Assembly (NCBI GenBank): GCA_964532405.1
Contig: CAZHIC010000019.1
Span: forward strand, 1-51,053
DNA length: 51,053 nt
Source of the DNA: PALSA-1006 sp964532405
Lineage (GTDB): Bacteria; Pseudomonadota; Gammaproteobacteria; Burkholderiales; Gallionellaceae
Reading direction: 5' to 3'
Part shown: positions 33,753 through 42,752 of the stretch, in pieces
Layout: the number at the start of each line of letters is the position of its first letter
How positions within the stretch are numbered: the first letter of the stretch is position 1
The notes under the pieces: generated by a model
The model's database searches: none
Seen by the model: the letters and a program-made list of their open reading frames with translations, nothing else
What the model was told of the DNA's origin: nothing
Made by a program: the position numbers and the translations under genes

Positions 33753-34054
33753 GATATGCCTGCGTCGTTTTTTTAAAGTGGGCGGCATTCTAACTTAACT
33801 GACGACAAAAATCATGCTCAGTGCGCATAAACATAGGATTGCGACACCCATAAATATTCAGCTATGGAGTGCGGCCTACGGGCGATTGTTTTTCCCATTC
33901 GCGAGCAGGGCTCGCTCCTACAGGAGATTTTTGCCCAATGGATTATTCGGATTTATTCAAAGGGGCGCGGGAGAAAACCGCGCCCAACAACTTTTCTGGC
34001 AAACAATTCCATTTGCGGCGAAAATGCCGCACCCATTTTTTGAAGGACGCAACC
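33753..34054. other. Divergent promoter gap between lysC and the mutarotase gene
   Basis: About 300 bp without a gene. It holds the GTAGGAGCG repeat copy (33899-33922) and a perfect hairpin GGGCGCGG-gagaaaa-CCGCGCCC (33963-33985), neither seen as part of a coding frame. Promoters for both flanking genes should be here; none was convincingly recognised. Confidence 0.6.
33899..33922 (-). repeat. GTAGGAGCG repeat, copy 2
   Basis: Minus strand reads GTAGGAGCGAGCCCTGCTCGCGAA, differing at three or four positions from the copy at 13107-13130. Confidence 0.75.
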
Positions 34055-34957
34055 ATGACTCTGACCGAACTCAACCAGCGCTTTGCCATCAGCAACCACG
34101 TTCAATTCAAAGAGATCGCGGAGGGGATCGTCGTTGCCGAGGTTTCCAACCAGCATGCCAACAGCAACATCGCGCTGCAAGGCGCCCATGTCGCCACCTG
34201 GCAGCCGCGCGGACAAGAGCCGGTGATCTGGCTGTCGCCTTACGCCAAATTCGCGCCTGGCAAATCCATACGCGGCGGCGTGCCGATCTGCTGGCCGTGG
34301 TTCGGCCCTCATGCCACCGACGCCAAGCTGTCGGGACACGGCTATGCCCGTACCGTGCTATGGGAAGTATTGGAAACCAAAGCCCTGCCGGACGGCGCGA
34401 CTTTCCTGCGTTTCGGTTTGATCGAGTCGGACGCGACTCGCGCGCAGTGGCCGCACCCCTCTTCCGCACAGCTCGAAGTGACCGTCGGCAAGACCTTGCG
34501 CGTAGCGCTGGTCACGCAGAACAGCGGCAAAGAAGCGTTCGTCCTCGGCGAAGCGCTGCACAGCTACTTCCACATCAGCGATGTGGCGCAGATGACCATT
34601 CGCGGACTGGAAGGCTGCGATTATCTGGACAAGGTGGGCGAACCGGCGCGCCGCACACAGCAAGGCGGCATCGTCATCGCAAGCGAAGTGGATCGCGTGT
34701 ATGTGGATACGGAAGCGGATTGCGTGATCGAAGACCGTGGCCTGAAGCGTGCGATTCGCATCGCCAAGAGCGGCAGCCGTTCCACCGTGGTATGGAATCC
34801 GTGGACGGAGAAAGCCGACAAGATGGGCGACTTCGGCGACAACGGCTATCGCGGCATGGTGTGCGTGGAAAGCGCCAACGCCTTCGACAATCTTGTCACC
34901 GTCAAGCCGGGCGAGACACATCGCTTGGCCGTGGAATACAGCGTCGAAGCACTGTAA
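34055..34957 (+). CDS. D-hexose-6-phosphate mutarotase (aldose 1-epimerase-like)
   Basis: Predicted to interconvert the anomers of glucose-6-phosphate or a related sugar phosphate. The 300-residue protein has the YeaD-type features: RGGVPICWPWFGPH, HGYARTVLWEV, ALHSYFHISD (catalytic His), and the late WNPW and ESAN segments with the catalytic Glu. The ATG at 34055 follows GAAGGACG; the longer open frame upstream lacks homology. The gene is followed after 117 nt by a small sugar-transporter-like gene on the same strand. Confidence 0.9.
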   Translation: MTLTELNQRFAISNHVQFKEIAEGIVVAEVSNQHANSNIALQGAHVATWQPRGQEPVIWLSPYAKFAPGKSIRGGVPICWPWFGPHATDAKLSGHGYARTVLWEVLETKALPDGATFLRFGLIESDATRAQWPHPSSAQLEVTVGKTLRVALVTQNSGKEAFVLGEALHSYFHISDVAQMTIRGLEGCDYLDKVGEPARRTQQGGIVIASEVDRVYVDTEADCVIEDRGLKRAIRIAKSGSRSTVVWNPWTEKADKMGDFGDNGYRGMVCVESANAFDNLVTVKPGETHRLAVEYSVEAL

Positions 34958-35074
34958 GCCAGCCCGGCATGATTCGGGGGGGGCTGAATGAATCCCTTTG
35001 TAGCCATCACCCGTCAGCTGTGGTGATGGCCGACATAACGGGTAACTCCCGGTCATCATTGGAGCAGCACTAAA

Positions 35075-35329
35075 ATGCAATCGACCGACCTGATAGGCAG
35101 CCTTGCCGCCACCCTCACAACCACTGCCTTCATCCCCCAAGTTTGGCAGGTATGGCGCACGCGTCACACCAAAGACATCTCCCTCGGCATGTATATCGCA
35201 TTCACCTGCGGCGTTGCGCTGTGGCTGCTGTACGGCGTTTTGCTCGGCTCGTGGCCGATCATCATCGCCAACAGCATCACCGTGTGCCTGGCAGGCGCGG
35301 TATTGGTGATGAAAATGCGTTTTGGTTGA
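35075..35329 (+). CDS. SemiSWEET-type small transporter
   Basis: An 84-residue membrane protein with three membrane segments and the PQ motif TAFIPQVWQVWRTRHTKDISLGMY of SemiSWEET/PQ-loop proteins. These work as dimers to move sugars across the membrane. The location next to a hexose-phosphate mutarotase fits, but the substrate is unknown. Length is typical for the family. A GGAGC precedes the start. Confidence 0.88.
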   Translation: MQSTDLIGSLAATLTTTAFIPQVWQVWRTRHTKDISLGMYIAFTCGVALWLLYGVLLGSWPIIIANSITVCLAGAVLVMKMRFG

Positions 35330-35378
35330 ACCTGTGATGGTTATAATTGGCGAAAATTCGCCCCGGTGAAACCTTGAA

Positions 35379-36593
35379 ATGCTGAAAAAAATCCATGTTC
35401 GCGACGTGCGTCTCGGGATGTTCATCCAAGAGCTGTGTGGCAGCTGGATGGATCACCCGTTCTGGAAAAAAACTTTTGAGCTGAGCGATCCGAAAGACCT
35501 GCACTCGCTGCAAACATGCGGCCTGCAAGAAGTCTGGATCGACACCACTAAAGGCCTGGACGTCGAGTCCCATGTTGTCGCCACGACGGTCGAAGAAGAA
35601 AAACAAAAGATCGAGCAGGCCTTTCAAAAGATCGCCCTCAGCGAGAGCAAACCCGAAGTGCGCGTTTCAATGAAAGAAGAGGTTGTCCGCGCGCGCAAAC
35701 TCCAGGAAAAAAGCAAAGCAGCCGTCGCCTCCATGTTTCAGGAGGCGCGCATGGGGAACGCGATCAACGTCGCCGATGCTGTCCCCATAGTGGACGAGAT
35801 CAACCTGTCCGTCTCGCGCAACCCCGAAGCCTTCCTGAATATTTCCCGCCTGAAAAACAAAGACGATTACACCTATTTACACTCCGTCGCGGTGTGCGCG
35901 CTGATGATCGCGCTGGCCAAACAGCTGGAGCTTTCCGAGGTCGACATCAAAGATGCGGGCATGGCGGGTCTGTTGCACGATGTGGGCAAAATGATGATTC
36001 CCGATGAAATACTCAACAAGCCGGGGAAGCTAACCGACGAGGAATTTGAAATCATCAAGGCCCACCCTTTGCACGGCTGGGAGGTGCTGAGCATTTCCGA
36101 GGGTGCCAATCAGGTGGCACTGGATGTCGTGCGGCATCACCACGAGCGCGTGGACGGCACGGGCTACCCGGATAAAATCTCCGGCGACGCGCTCACCCTG
36201 TTCGCGCGCATGGGTGCGGTATGCGACGTGTACGATGCACTCACCTCCAACCGCTGCTACAAGGATGGCTGGGAACCCGCAGAAACTCTGCACAAAATGG
36301 CGGAATGGCGCAACGGCCATTTTGACGAGCGCATCTTTTACGCTTTCGTCAAAACCATCGGCATCTACCCTTCCGGCACCTTGGTAAGACTCAAATCAGG
36401 AAAGCTCGCTATAGTCATGGAGCAGTCCGAGCAAGGCCTGCTCACGCCGCATGTCAAAGCGTTTTTCTCCACCAAATCCAACGAGCCCATCATGCCTGAA
36501 TTGATCGATCTCGCGAAAGGCACCGACAGCATCACCAATATCGAAGTGGCAGAAAAATGGGGGTTTGACTTAAAACAACTTGGCAGTTTTTGA
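35379..36593 (+). CDS. HD-GYP domain phosphodiesterase with DUF3391
   Basis: Probable cyclic di-GMP phosphodiesterase of 404 residues. The N-terminal DUF3391 region starts KKIHVRDVRLGMFIQEL. The HD-GYP domain has LLHDVGKMMIPDEILNKPGKLTDEEFEIIKAHP and RHHHERVDGTGYPDK; both key motifs (HDxGK and HHExxDGxGYP) are intact, unlike the protein at 16113-17216. No membrane segment or signal peptide. It is cytosolic and appears alone, between the SemiSWEET gene and acs. Confidence 0.93.
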   Translation: MLKKIHVRDVRLGMFIQELCGSWMDHPFWKKTFELSDPKDLHSLQTCGLQEVWIDTTKGLDVESHVVATTVEEEKQKIEQAFQKIALSESKPEVRVSMKEEVVRARKLQEKSKAAVASMFQEARMGNAINVADAVPIVDEINLSVSRNPEAFLNISRLKNKDDYTYLHSVAVCALMIALAKQLELSEVDIKDAGMAGLLHDVGKMMIPDEILNKPGKLTDEEFEIIKAHPLHGWEVLSISEGANQVALDVVRHHHERVDGTGYPDKISGDALTLFARMGAVCDVYDALTSNRCYKDGWEPAETLHKMAEWRNGHFDERIFYAFVKTIGIYPSGTLVRLKSGKLAIVMEQSEQGLLTPHVKAFFSTKSNEPIMPELIDLAKGTDSITNIEVAEKWGFDLKQLGSF

Positions 36594-36638
36594 CCCAGAC
36601 AACCTTAATAATTTGAACAACGACACACAGGAGCTTAC

Positions 36639-38603
36639 ATGTCCATCGAATCCAGTCTGAACGAAACCCGCGTATTTAAACCCTCCGATACCTTCGTGGC
36701 GCAAGCCAATGTCTCCGGCATGGCCGCATATCAGGCTCTGGCTAAAGCGGCGCACGACGACTATGAGGGTTACTGGGCGAAACTGGCGCGTGAAAACATC
36801 CTGTGGAACAAGCCGTTCACCAAAATTCTGGATGAAAGCAACGCGCCCTTTTGCAAATGGTTCGAAGATGGCCTTCTGAACGTTTCCTACAACTGCCTCG
36901 ACAAACACCTGACCACGCAACCGGAAAAAACTGCGCTCATCTTCGAAGCGGATGACGGTACTGTCACCAAGATCAATTACCGCGACCTGCACGCCCGCGT
37001 GTGCCAATTCGCCAACGCCCTGAAATCGCGCGGCATCAAGAAAGGCGACCGCGTCATCATCTACATGCCAATGAGTATCGAAGCGGTAGTCGCCATGCAA
37101 AGTTGCGCGCGCATCGGCGCAATCCATTCCGTGGTGTTCGGCGGCTTCTCCTCGAAGAGTCTGCACGAGCGCATCACCGATGCGCAAGCCTGCGCCGTCA
37201 TCACCGCCGATGCGCAGATGCGCGGCGGCAAAGTGATGCCGCTGAAATCTATCGTGGACGAAGCACTCATCATGGAAGGCTGCGACGTGGTGAAGCACGT
37301 CATCATCTATCGCCGTGCCAGTTGCGAAATGCCATTCAACGCCGGGCGCGATGCGTGGTGGCACGATCTCGTCGCCAGCCAATCCAGCATCTGCGAACCG
37401 GAATGGGTGGGCGCGGAACATCCGCTGTTCATTCTCTACACCTCCGGCTCCACCGGCAAACCCAAGGGCGTACAGCATTCCAGCGCAGGCTATCTGCTCG
37501 GCACCACGCTCACCATGCAGTGGGTGTTCGACTACAAACCTGCCGACATTTTCTGGTGTACCGCCGACGTGGGCTGGATCACCGGACACAGCTACGTCGC
37601 CTACGGCCCGCTGGCGGTGGGCGCGACCGAGGCCATCTTCGAAGGCATCCCCACCTACCCCGATGCCGGACGTTTCTGGAAAATGATTCAGGATCACAAG
37701 GTCACCACCTTCTATACCGCACCGACCGCCATCCGTTCGCTCATCAAACTCGGCGGCGAGCTACCCAAGCAATACGATCTCTCCTCGCTGCGCCTGCTCG
37801 GCAGCGTGGGCGAACCAATCAATCCCGCAGCGTGGATGTGGTACCACACCGTGGTCGGACAATCGCGTTGTCCTATTGTGGATACTTGGTGGCAGACCGA
37901 GACCGGCTGCCACATGATCGCGCCGCTACCCGGCGCCGTGCCGACCAAGCCCGGCTCCTGCACCCTGCCCATCCCCGGAATCCAGGTCGCGGTGGTGGAT
38001 GAGACGGGGCACGAAGTTGATGCGCAGCATGGCGGTTCGCTGGTTATCCAAAAACCATTCCCTTCGCAGATACGCACTATCTGGGGCGACCCGGAGCGCT
38101 TCAAGAAAAACTACTTTCCCGAAGAAATGAAAGGTGCCTATCTGGCCGGAGATTCTGCCGTTCGCGACGAGGACGGCTACATCTGGATCATGGGACGCAA
38201 CGACGACGTACTGAAAGTCTCCGGCCACCGCTTGGGCACGATGGAAATCGAATCCGCACTCGTCGCCAATCCGTTGGTGGCGGAAGCCGCCGTGGTCGGA
38301 CGTCCGCACGACATCAAGGGCGAATCCATCGTCGCCTTCGTGGTGCTGAAAGGCGCTCGTCCGGCAGATGCAGCTGCGGTAAAAAAACTCGCGGACGAAT
38401 TGCGCAACTGGGTCGGCAAAGAGATCGGCCCCATCGCCAAACCCGACGAGATTCGCTTCGGCGACAACCTCCCCAAGACTCGCTCCGGCAAGATCATGCG
38501 CCGCCTGTTGCGCTCCATCGCCCAAGGGCGAGAAATCACGCAGGATATTTCGACGCTTGAGAATCCGGCGATTCTGGAGCAACTGAAAGAGGTGATTCGC
38601 TAG
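36639..38603 (+). CDS. acs: Acetyl-CoA synthetase
   Basis: Activates acetate to acetyl-CoA in two steps through acetyl-AMP. The 654-residue protein is full length. It has the ATP-binding loop YTSGSTGKPKGV (about 265-276), the DTWWQTETG motif, the hinge region SGHRLGTMEIESAL and PKTRSGKIMRR, whose Lys618 is the catalytic, acetylation-controlled lysine of the family. A ribosome-binding site ACAGGAGC precedes the start. It appears to be alone in its transcription unit, with a palindromic repeat just after it. Confidence 0.96.
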   Translation: MSIESSLNETRVFKPSDTFVAQANVSGMAAYQALAKAAHDDYEGYWAKLARENILWNKPFTKILDESNAPFCKWFEDGLLNVSYNCLDKHLTTQPEKTALIFEADDGTVTKINYRDLHARVCQFANALKSRGIKKGDRVIIYMPMSIEAVVAMQSCARIGAIHSVVFGGFSSKSLHERITDAQACAVITADAQMRGGKVMPLKSIVDEALIMEGCDVVKHVIIYRRASCEMPFNAGRDAWWHDLVASQSSICEPEWVGAEHPLFILYTSGSTGKPKGVQHSSAGYLLGTTLTMQWVFDYKPADIFWCTADVGWITGHSYVAYGPLAVGATEAIFEGIPTYPDAGRFWKMIQDHKVTTFYTAPTAIRSLIKLGGELPKQYDLSSLRLLGSVGEPINPAAWMWYHTVVGQSRCPIVDTWWQTETGCHMIAPLPGAVPTKPGSCTLPIPGIQVAVVDETGHEVDAQHGGSLVIQKPFPSQIRTIWGDPERFKKNYFPEEMKGAYLAGDSAVRDEDGYIWIMGRNDDVLKVSGHRLGTMEIESALVANPLVAEAAVVGRPHDIKGESIVAFVVLKGARPADAAAVKKLADELRNWVGKEIGPIAKPDEIRFGDNLPKTRSGKIMRRLLRSIAQGREITQDISTLENPAILEQLKEVIR

Positions 38604-38607
38604 CACC

Positions 38608-38647
38608 GTAGGTCGGGTTAGCGGCTTCATCGCGTAACCCAACCTAC
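38608..38647. repeat. GTCGGGTTA hairpin repeat downstream of acs
   Basis: GTAGGTCGGGTTAGCG pairs with CGCGTAACCCAACCTAC around a short loop, a relative of the hairpin at 10047-10076. Both are followed by AAAATC. Confidence 0.8.
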
Positions 38648-38699
38648 AAAATCCGATTAAAAAACTCAAACTGGTAAAACTAAACAGGTGAGAACAACC

Positions 38700-39305
38700 A
38701 TGCAAGTATTCAACCGACAAGCACTCTTTGCTTTTCTCGCTTTTTCATCTATCAACGTCGCTGTCGCACAGACTTCTGAAGAAGAAGACTTGGCGCTGGC
38801 CTATGGCGACAATTCCACCGTCAGCATTGCCACCGGCAGCAAACAAACATTGCGCCACGCACCCGCCGTGGCGACCGTGATCACTTCTCGCGACATCGCA
38901 GCCATGGGTGCTACCGATCTGGATCAGGTGCTGGAAAGCGTACCGGGGCTGCATGTTTCCAAATCGCATGTTGTCTCGAAGCCGATTTACAGCTTCCGTG
39001 GCATCCATACTCTCCAAAATTCGCAAGCCCTGATGCTGGTCAATGGTATTCCGATCACCAATGTATTTCAGGGTGATCGCGGCCAGATTTGGGGAGGCAT
39101 GCCATTGGAAAATGTGGCGCGCATCGAAGTGATTCGCGGCCCGGCCAAGGGTCAGTGGGATTTCTCCTCCTCCGTGCGCAACCTGTTCGACGCCGATGTC
39201 CGCGAACCCAGCCTGACACCCCGGCTGATCCCCCAACGACCTGCCGATGGCGCCGCGCTCTTTGTGGCTGCAAGCGACTTACAAAATGTGAACTACCCGA
39301 GGTAG
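38700..39305 (+). pseudogene. TonB-dependent receptor remnant with the barrel deleted
   Basis: The frame codes a signal peptide (ALFAFLAFSSINVAVAQ) and a plug domain up to RIEVIRGPA (about residue 147 on). It then jumps to WDFSSSVRNLFDADVREPS, a motif normally found near the very end of the barrel. Roughly 450-500 residues of barrel are therefore missing. The remaining tail ends without a proper last strand. Such a protein cannot form a pore, so this is a pseudogene by in-frame deletion. ATG at 38700 follows AGGTGAGAAC. The substrate of the original receptor is unknown. Confidence 0.85.
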
Positions 39306-39363
39306 GTAAGCGCAACGGTTGAGATTCTGCGCAATTGCACAAAATTCTCCCGCCCCTCAACTC

Positions 39364-40176
39364 TTAGCGCAATAACGTCAAAACACCGTTCGGCGATTGG
39401 TTGGCTTGTGCCGACATCGCAGTACCCGCCTGTTGCAGGATTTGTGCGCGGGTCAATGCGGAGGTTTCTGCGGCATAGTCCGTGTCCATGATACGGCTGC
39501 GGGAAGCGGTCTGGTTTTCAGCGGCGATTTGCAAGTTGGAGATGGCCGATTCAAAGCGGGTCTGAGCTGAACCGAAAGTGGCACGCAACGAGGAGACTGC
39601 GGCGATATCGGTATCCAACTTGGCGATTTCCGCTTGAGCCGTCAACGAAGAATCGCCCAATGTCGTCGAAGCCGGAACCAATGCCGCCCCCGTGGTAATG
39701 GTGAGACTATCGACACCGGGTGTACTGTTTGCCCCCACCTGAAAGGTTTGATTAACCGGCGCCGAAAGAAGAGGAATGTTGTTAAATGAAGTAGCCTGAA
39801 TCACTCGCATATTTTCAGCATTGAGCTGGGTGAACTCCGCATCGAGCGATGGGATGTCGGCATTCGATGTGGCGTTGGCCGCCTGCACCGCCAATTCGCG
39901 CATACGCGCCATGTTGTTTTGAATGGTACCCAAAGCACCTTCGGCTGTTTGTGCGAGAGAGATACCGTCGCTCGCGTTACGTATCGCCTGGTTCACACCG
40001 CGAATCTGACTTTCCATACGCGAAGCGATCGCCAAACCCGACGCATCGTCTTTCGCACTGTTCACCCGCAAGCCGGAAGATAAACGTTGCACGGAAGTGT
40101 GCAACGAGCCTTGCGACTCGTTCAAGTTTCGTTGTGCGTTTAAGGACGCGATGTTGGTATTGATAAATGAAGGCAT
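39364..40176 (-). CDS. fliC: Flagellin, short form
   Basis: Subunit of the flagellar filament. The 270-residue protein has the conserved N-terminal part (INTNIASLNAQRNLNESQGSLHTSVQRLSSGLRVNSAKDDASGLAIA) and C-terminal part (ASRSRIMDTDYAAETSALTRAQILQQAGTAMSAQANQ) with only a small variable middle, so the outer D2/D3 domains are nearly absent. AGGAGG precedes the start. No other flagellar genes are in the window. A GCCGATAT stretch upstream may be a sigma-28 -10 element. Confidence 0.94.
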   Translation of the reverse strand: MPSFINTNIASLNAQRNLNESQGSLHTSVQRLSSGLRVNSAKDDASGLAIASRMESQIRGVNQAIRNASDGISLAQTAEGALGTIQNNMARMRELAVQAANATSNADIPSLDAEFTQLNAENMRVIQATSFNNIPLLSAPVNQTFQVGANSTPGVDSLTITTGAALVPASTTLGDSSLTAQAEIAKLDTDIAAVSSLRATFGSAQTRFESAISNLQIAAENQTASRSRIMDTDYAAETSALTRAQILQQAGTAMSAQANQSPNGVLTLLR

Positions 40177-40231
40177 TTCGTTCCTCCTGAGGGCTCGTAT
40201 TCAAAGTGCCAAGCCTATCCACGTGCGGACT

Positions 40232-40239
40232 ATATCGGC
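40232..40239 (-). promoter_or_regulatory. Possible sigma-28 -10 element for flagellin
   Basis: Minus strand reads GCCGATAT, close to the sigma-28 -10 consensus GCCGATAA, about 55 nt before the flagellin start. The matching TAAA at -35 is not seen at the right distance, so support is partial. Confidence 0.4.
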
Positions 40240-40295
40240 AAGCATGTCGAAGCGAAGCCGGAAACAGATGGGGAAAGCAGGCTCATTATCAAAAA

Positions 40296-41651
40296 TCAAC
40301 CCGCCACTTCCCTCACCACTCCCGCAATCCTCTCCGCCCACTGCTTAACCTGCACCCCATTCTCACCTTCCACCATCACGCGCAACAGCGGCTCGGTGCC
40401 GGACGGACGCAGCAGCACGCGACCTTTGCCGTTCAAAGCATGTTCGGCTTCTCCCACTACGGCCTTGACCGCTGGACGTTCCAATAGCTCGGCGGCTTTT
40501 CCGGTGACTTTCACGTTGATGAGTATTTGCGGATACATCACCAGCGGCTGCGCCGCTTGAGCGAGCGTTTGCTTGCTTTCGCGCAATGCGTGCAGCACTT
40601 GCAGCGCGGAGACGATGCCATCGCCGGTGCTGTGTTTGTCCAGACAAATGATGTGGCCTGAGTTTTCGCCGCCGATCTGCCAACCTTTCTGCTGCAATAG
40701 CTCCATCACGTAACGGTCGCCCACTTTGGCGCGCGCAAACGGAACGCCGAGCTTTTGCATGGCATGTTCAAAAGCCAGATTGGTCATCAGTGTGCCGACT
40801 ACGCCGCCTTTCATCGTGCCTTGCGCTTGGCGGTGTTGGGTAATGACATAGAGCAACTGGTCGCCGTCGTAGAGCTTGCCTTCCGCATCCACCATAACAA
40901 GGCGGTCGCCGTCACCGTCGAGTGCGAGGCCGATGTCGGCGCGGTGTTCTTTGACTGCCTGTTGCAAATTTTTGGGAGCGGTTGCACCGTAACCGTCGTT
41001 GATATTTTTGCCGTTGGGTTCGGCTCCGATGGCAACCACATCCGCGCCCAGCTCATGGAATACGTGGCGCGCGATGTGGTAAGTCGCGCCGTGCGCGCTA
41101 TCCACCACGATTTTCAAGCCACGCAAATTCATGTCCGCCGGGAAAGTGCTCTTGCAGAATTCGATGTAGCGCCCGACCGCATCGTCAAGGCGCTTGGCCT
41201 TACCCAAACCTTCGGATTCGTTGGTCTGCATCGGATTATCCAGCTCGGCCTCGATGGCGAGCTCAACCTCATCCGGCAATTTAGTACCGTCAGCGGAAAA
41301 AAATTTGATGCCGTTATCTTCAAACGGATTGTGCGAAGCGGAGATAACGACACCTGCCTGCAAGCGCAATGCGCGTGTGAGGTAAGCGACCGCCGGTGTC
41401 GGTATCGGGCCTGCCAGATACACGTCGATACCCGCCGCGATGAGCCCGGCCTCCAGCGCCGATTCCAGCATGTAGCCAGAGATGCGTGTGTCTTTGCCGA
41501 TCAACACGGCGGGACGTTCGCCTTGTGTGTGCTCTGCGCCCGCCAGCACCTTGCCCGCCGCATAGCCCAAGTGCATCACGAATTGCGGGGTGATGGGATA
41601 CTCGCCCACTTTGCCACGTATACCGTCGGTACCGAAATATTTTCTGCTCAT
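40296..41651 (-). CDS. glmM: Phosphoglucosamine mutase
   Basis: Converts glucosamine-6-phosphate to glucosamine-1-phosphate on the way to UDP-GlcNAc and peptidoglycan. The 451-residue protein begins KYFGTDGIRG, has the active-site serine in VVISASHNPFEDNG, the metal loop DGDGDR and the C-terminal RPSGTEPLLRVMVEG. It follows folP in the conserved ftsH-folP-glmM order, but with a 200-nt gap that carries repeat family 2. Confidence 0.97.
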   Translation of the reverse strand: MSRKYFGTDGIRGKVGEYPITPQFVMHLGYAAGKVLAGAEHTQGERPAVLIGKDTRISGYMLESALEAGLIAAGIDVYLAGPIPTPAVAYLTRALRLQAGVVISASHNPFEDNGIKFFSADGTKLPDEVELAIEAELDNPMQTNESEGLGKAKRLDDAVGRYIEFCKSTFPADMNLRGLKIVVDSAHGATYHIARHVFHELGADVVAIGAEPNGKNINDGYGATAPKNLQQAVKEHRADIGLALDGDGDRLVMVDAEGKLYDGDQLLYVITQHRQAQGTMKGGVVGTLMTNLAFEHAMQKLGVPFARAKVGDRYVMELLQQKGWQIGGENSGHIICLDKHSTGDGIVSALQVLHALRESKQTLAQAAQPLVMYPQILINVKVTGKAAELLERPAVKAVVGEAEHALNGKGRVLLRPSGTEPLLRVMVEGENGVQVKQWAERIAGVVREVAG

Positions 41652-41683
41652 AAAAACCCCCTAAAAATCTATCAGGCTCATCA

Positions 41684-41785
41684 TCCCCTCCCCCTTGCAG
41701 GGGGAGGGTTAGGGCGGGGGTAGAATTGCAGTATCCTCACCGAGTCTACCCCCATCCTAGCCTTCCCCCTGCAAGGGGGAAGGAA
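41684..41785. repeat. Palindromic repeat family 2, intergenic copy
   Basis: CCCTCCCCCTTGCAGGGGGAGGG (41686-41708), an inner GGGGGTAGA...TCTACCCCC pair and CCTTCCCCCTGCAAGGGGGAAGG (41761-41783). Layout and length match the copy inserted in ligA (4789-4893). It fills the folP-glmM gap. Confidence 0.92.
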
Positions 41786-41851
41786 CGGTTCGGTTGCAAT
41801 ACTTTAGCTAAATTAAGCCAAACAAAATCTGCGTAATCTGCGGACAAAAAA

Positions 41852-42673
41852 TCACCCTTCAATCGCTCGCCACACCTGCAAAGCATCCACCGTCTCGCGC
41901 ACATCATGCACGCGCACGATGGCGGCTCCGCGTTGCACTGCGATCAGCGCCGCTGCCACGCTGGCTGCTTGGCGATGTCCGACATCCCGACCCGTGATCG
42001 CGCCCAGCATGGATTTGCGCGACAGCCCCGCCAACATAGGCACACCGAGTTCGGCGAAAGTCTGCATGTTTTTCAACAAGGCGAGATTATGCACCAGTGT
42101 CTTGCCGAAACCGAAACCGGGATCGATCACGATGCGTTCGCGGGCGATGCCGGCAGCTTGCGCCGCCAGCATGCGGGCTTTTAGAAAACTCATTACTTCG
42201 CTCATCACGCCGGCATATTGCGGGGCGAGCTGCATGTTCTCAGGGTTGCCCTGCTTGTGCATCAGGCACACCGCCGCATCGCTGTAGGCAACTGCGGCCA
42301 ATGCCTCCGGTGCTTGCAGCGCATTGATGTCGTTGACCATGGCAGCACCTGCCGCAAGCGCGGCGCGCATCACCGCAGGTTTCCAGGTGTCGATGGAGAT
42401 AGGCACGGCAATATCGCGTAACCCTTCGATCACCGGCAGCACGCGATCCAACTCTTCCTGCTCGCTCACTGTGGCTGCGCCGGGGCGGGTGGATTCACCG
42501 CCGATGTCGAGCATATCCGCGCCATCTTCGATCAGCTGCCGTGCATACGCGATAGCCGCTTCATGCGACAAATGTCTGCCGCCATCCGAGAAGGAATCGG
42601 GGGTGACGTTGACGATGCCCATCACTTTGGGACGCGAAAGATCGAGTTTGAATTTACCGCAGTGGAGGAACAT
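41852..42673 (-). CDS. folP: Dihydropteroate synthase
   Basis: Joins p-aminobenzoate to hydroxymethyl-dihydropterin diphosphate in folate synthesis. The 273-residue protein has VMGIVNVTPDSFSDGG (near residue 18), DIGGESTRPGA and the late GFGFGKT and GLSRKS segments that bind the pterin and phosphate. It lies between ftsH and glmM, as in many proteobacteria. A TTTCAC-rich inverted repeat separates it from ftsH. Confidence 0.96.
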   Translation of the reverse strand: MFLHCGKFKLDLSRPKVMGIVNVTPDSFSDGGRHLSHEAAIAYARQLIEDGADMLDIGGESTRPGAATVSEQEELDRVLPVIEGLRDIAVPISIDTWKPAVMRAALAAGAAMVNDINALQAPEALAAVAYSDAAVCLMHKQGNPENMQLAPQYAGVMSEVMSFLKARMLAAQAAGIARERIVIDPGFGFGKTLVHNLALLKNMQTFAELGVPMLAGLSRKSMLGAITGRDVGHRQAASVAAALIAVQRGAAIVRVHDVRETVDALQVWRAIEG

Positions 42674-42677
42674 TAGA

Positions 42678-42747
42678 GTGAAACGAGAAATGTGAAACGT
42701 GAAACGTGTGGTCGGTTACCTTTCACGTTTCACTTCTCACCTTTCAC
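42678..42747. repeat. GTGAAA/TTTCAC inverted repeat between ftsH and folP
   Basis: Left arm GTGAAACGAGAAATGTGAAACGTGAAACG, right arm TTTCACGTTTCACTTCTCACCTTTCAC, 14 nt apart. A second copy of the same design lies at 49685-49768. It fills the short gap after the ftsH stop. Confidence 0.8.
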
Positions 42748-42752
42748 CGCAT

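Noticed and set aside
33814..35073. Long open frame of 419 codons on the plus strand
   Set aside because: It overlaps the mutarotase gene in another frame, has a basic Arg/His-rich composition and no family motif.
37001..38002. Open frame of 333 codons within acs, other frame
   Set aside because: Arg/His-rich shadow of acs with no homology.
40755..41723. Open frame of 322 codons opposite glmM
   Set aside because: Antisense of a conserved gene, no recognisable domain.
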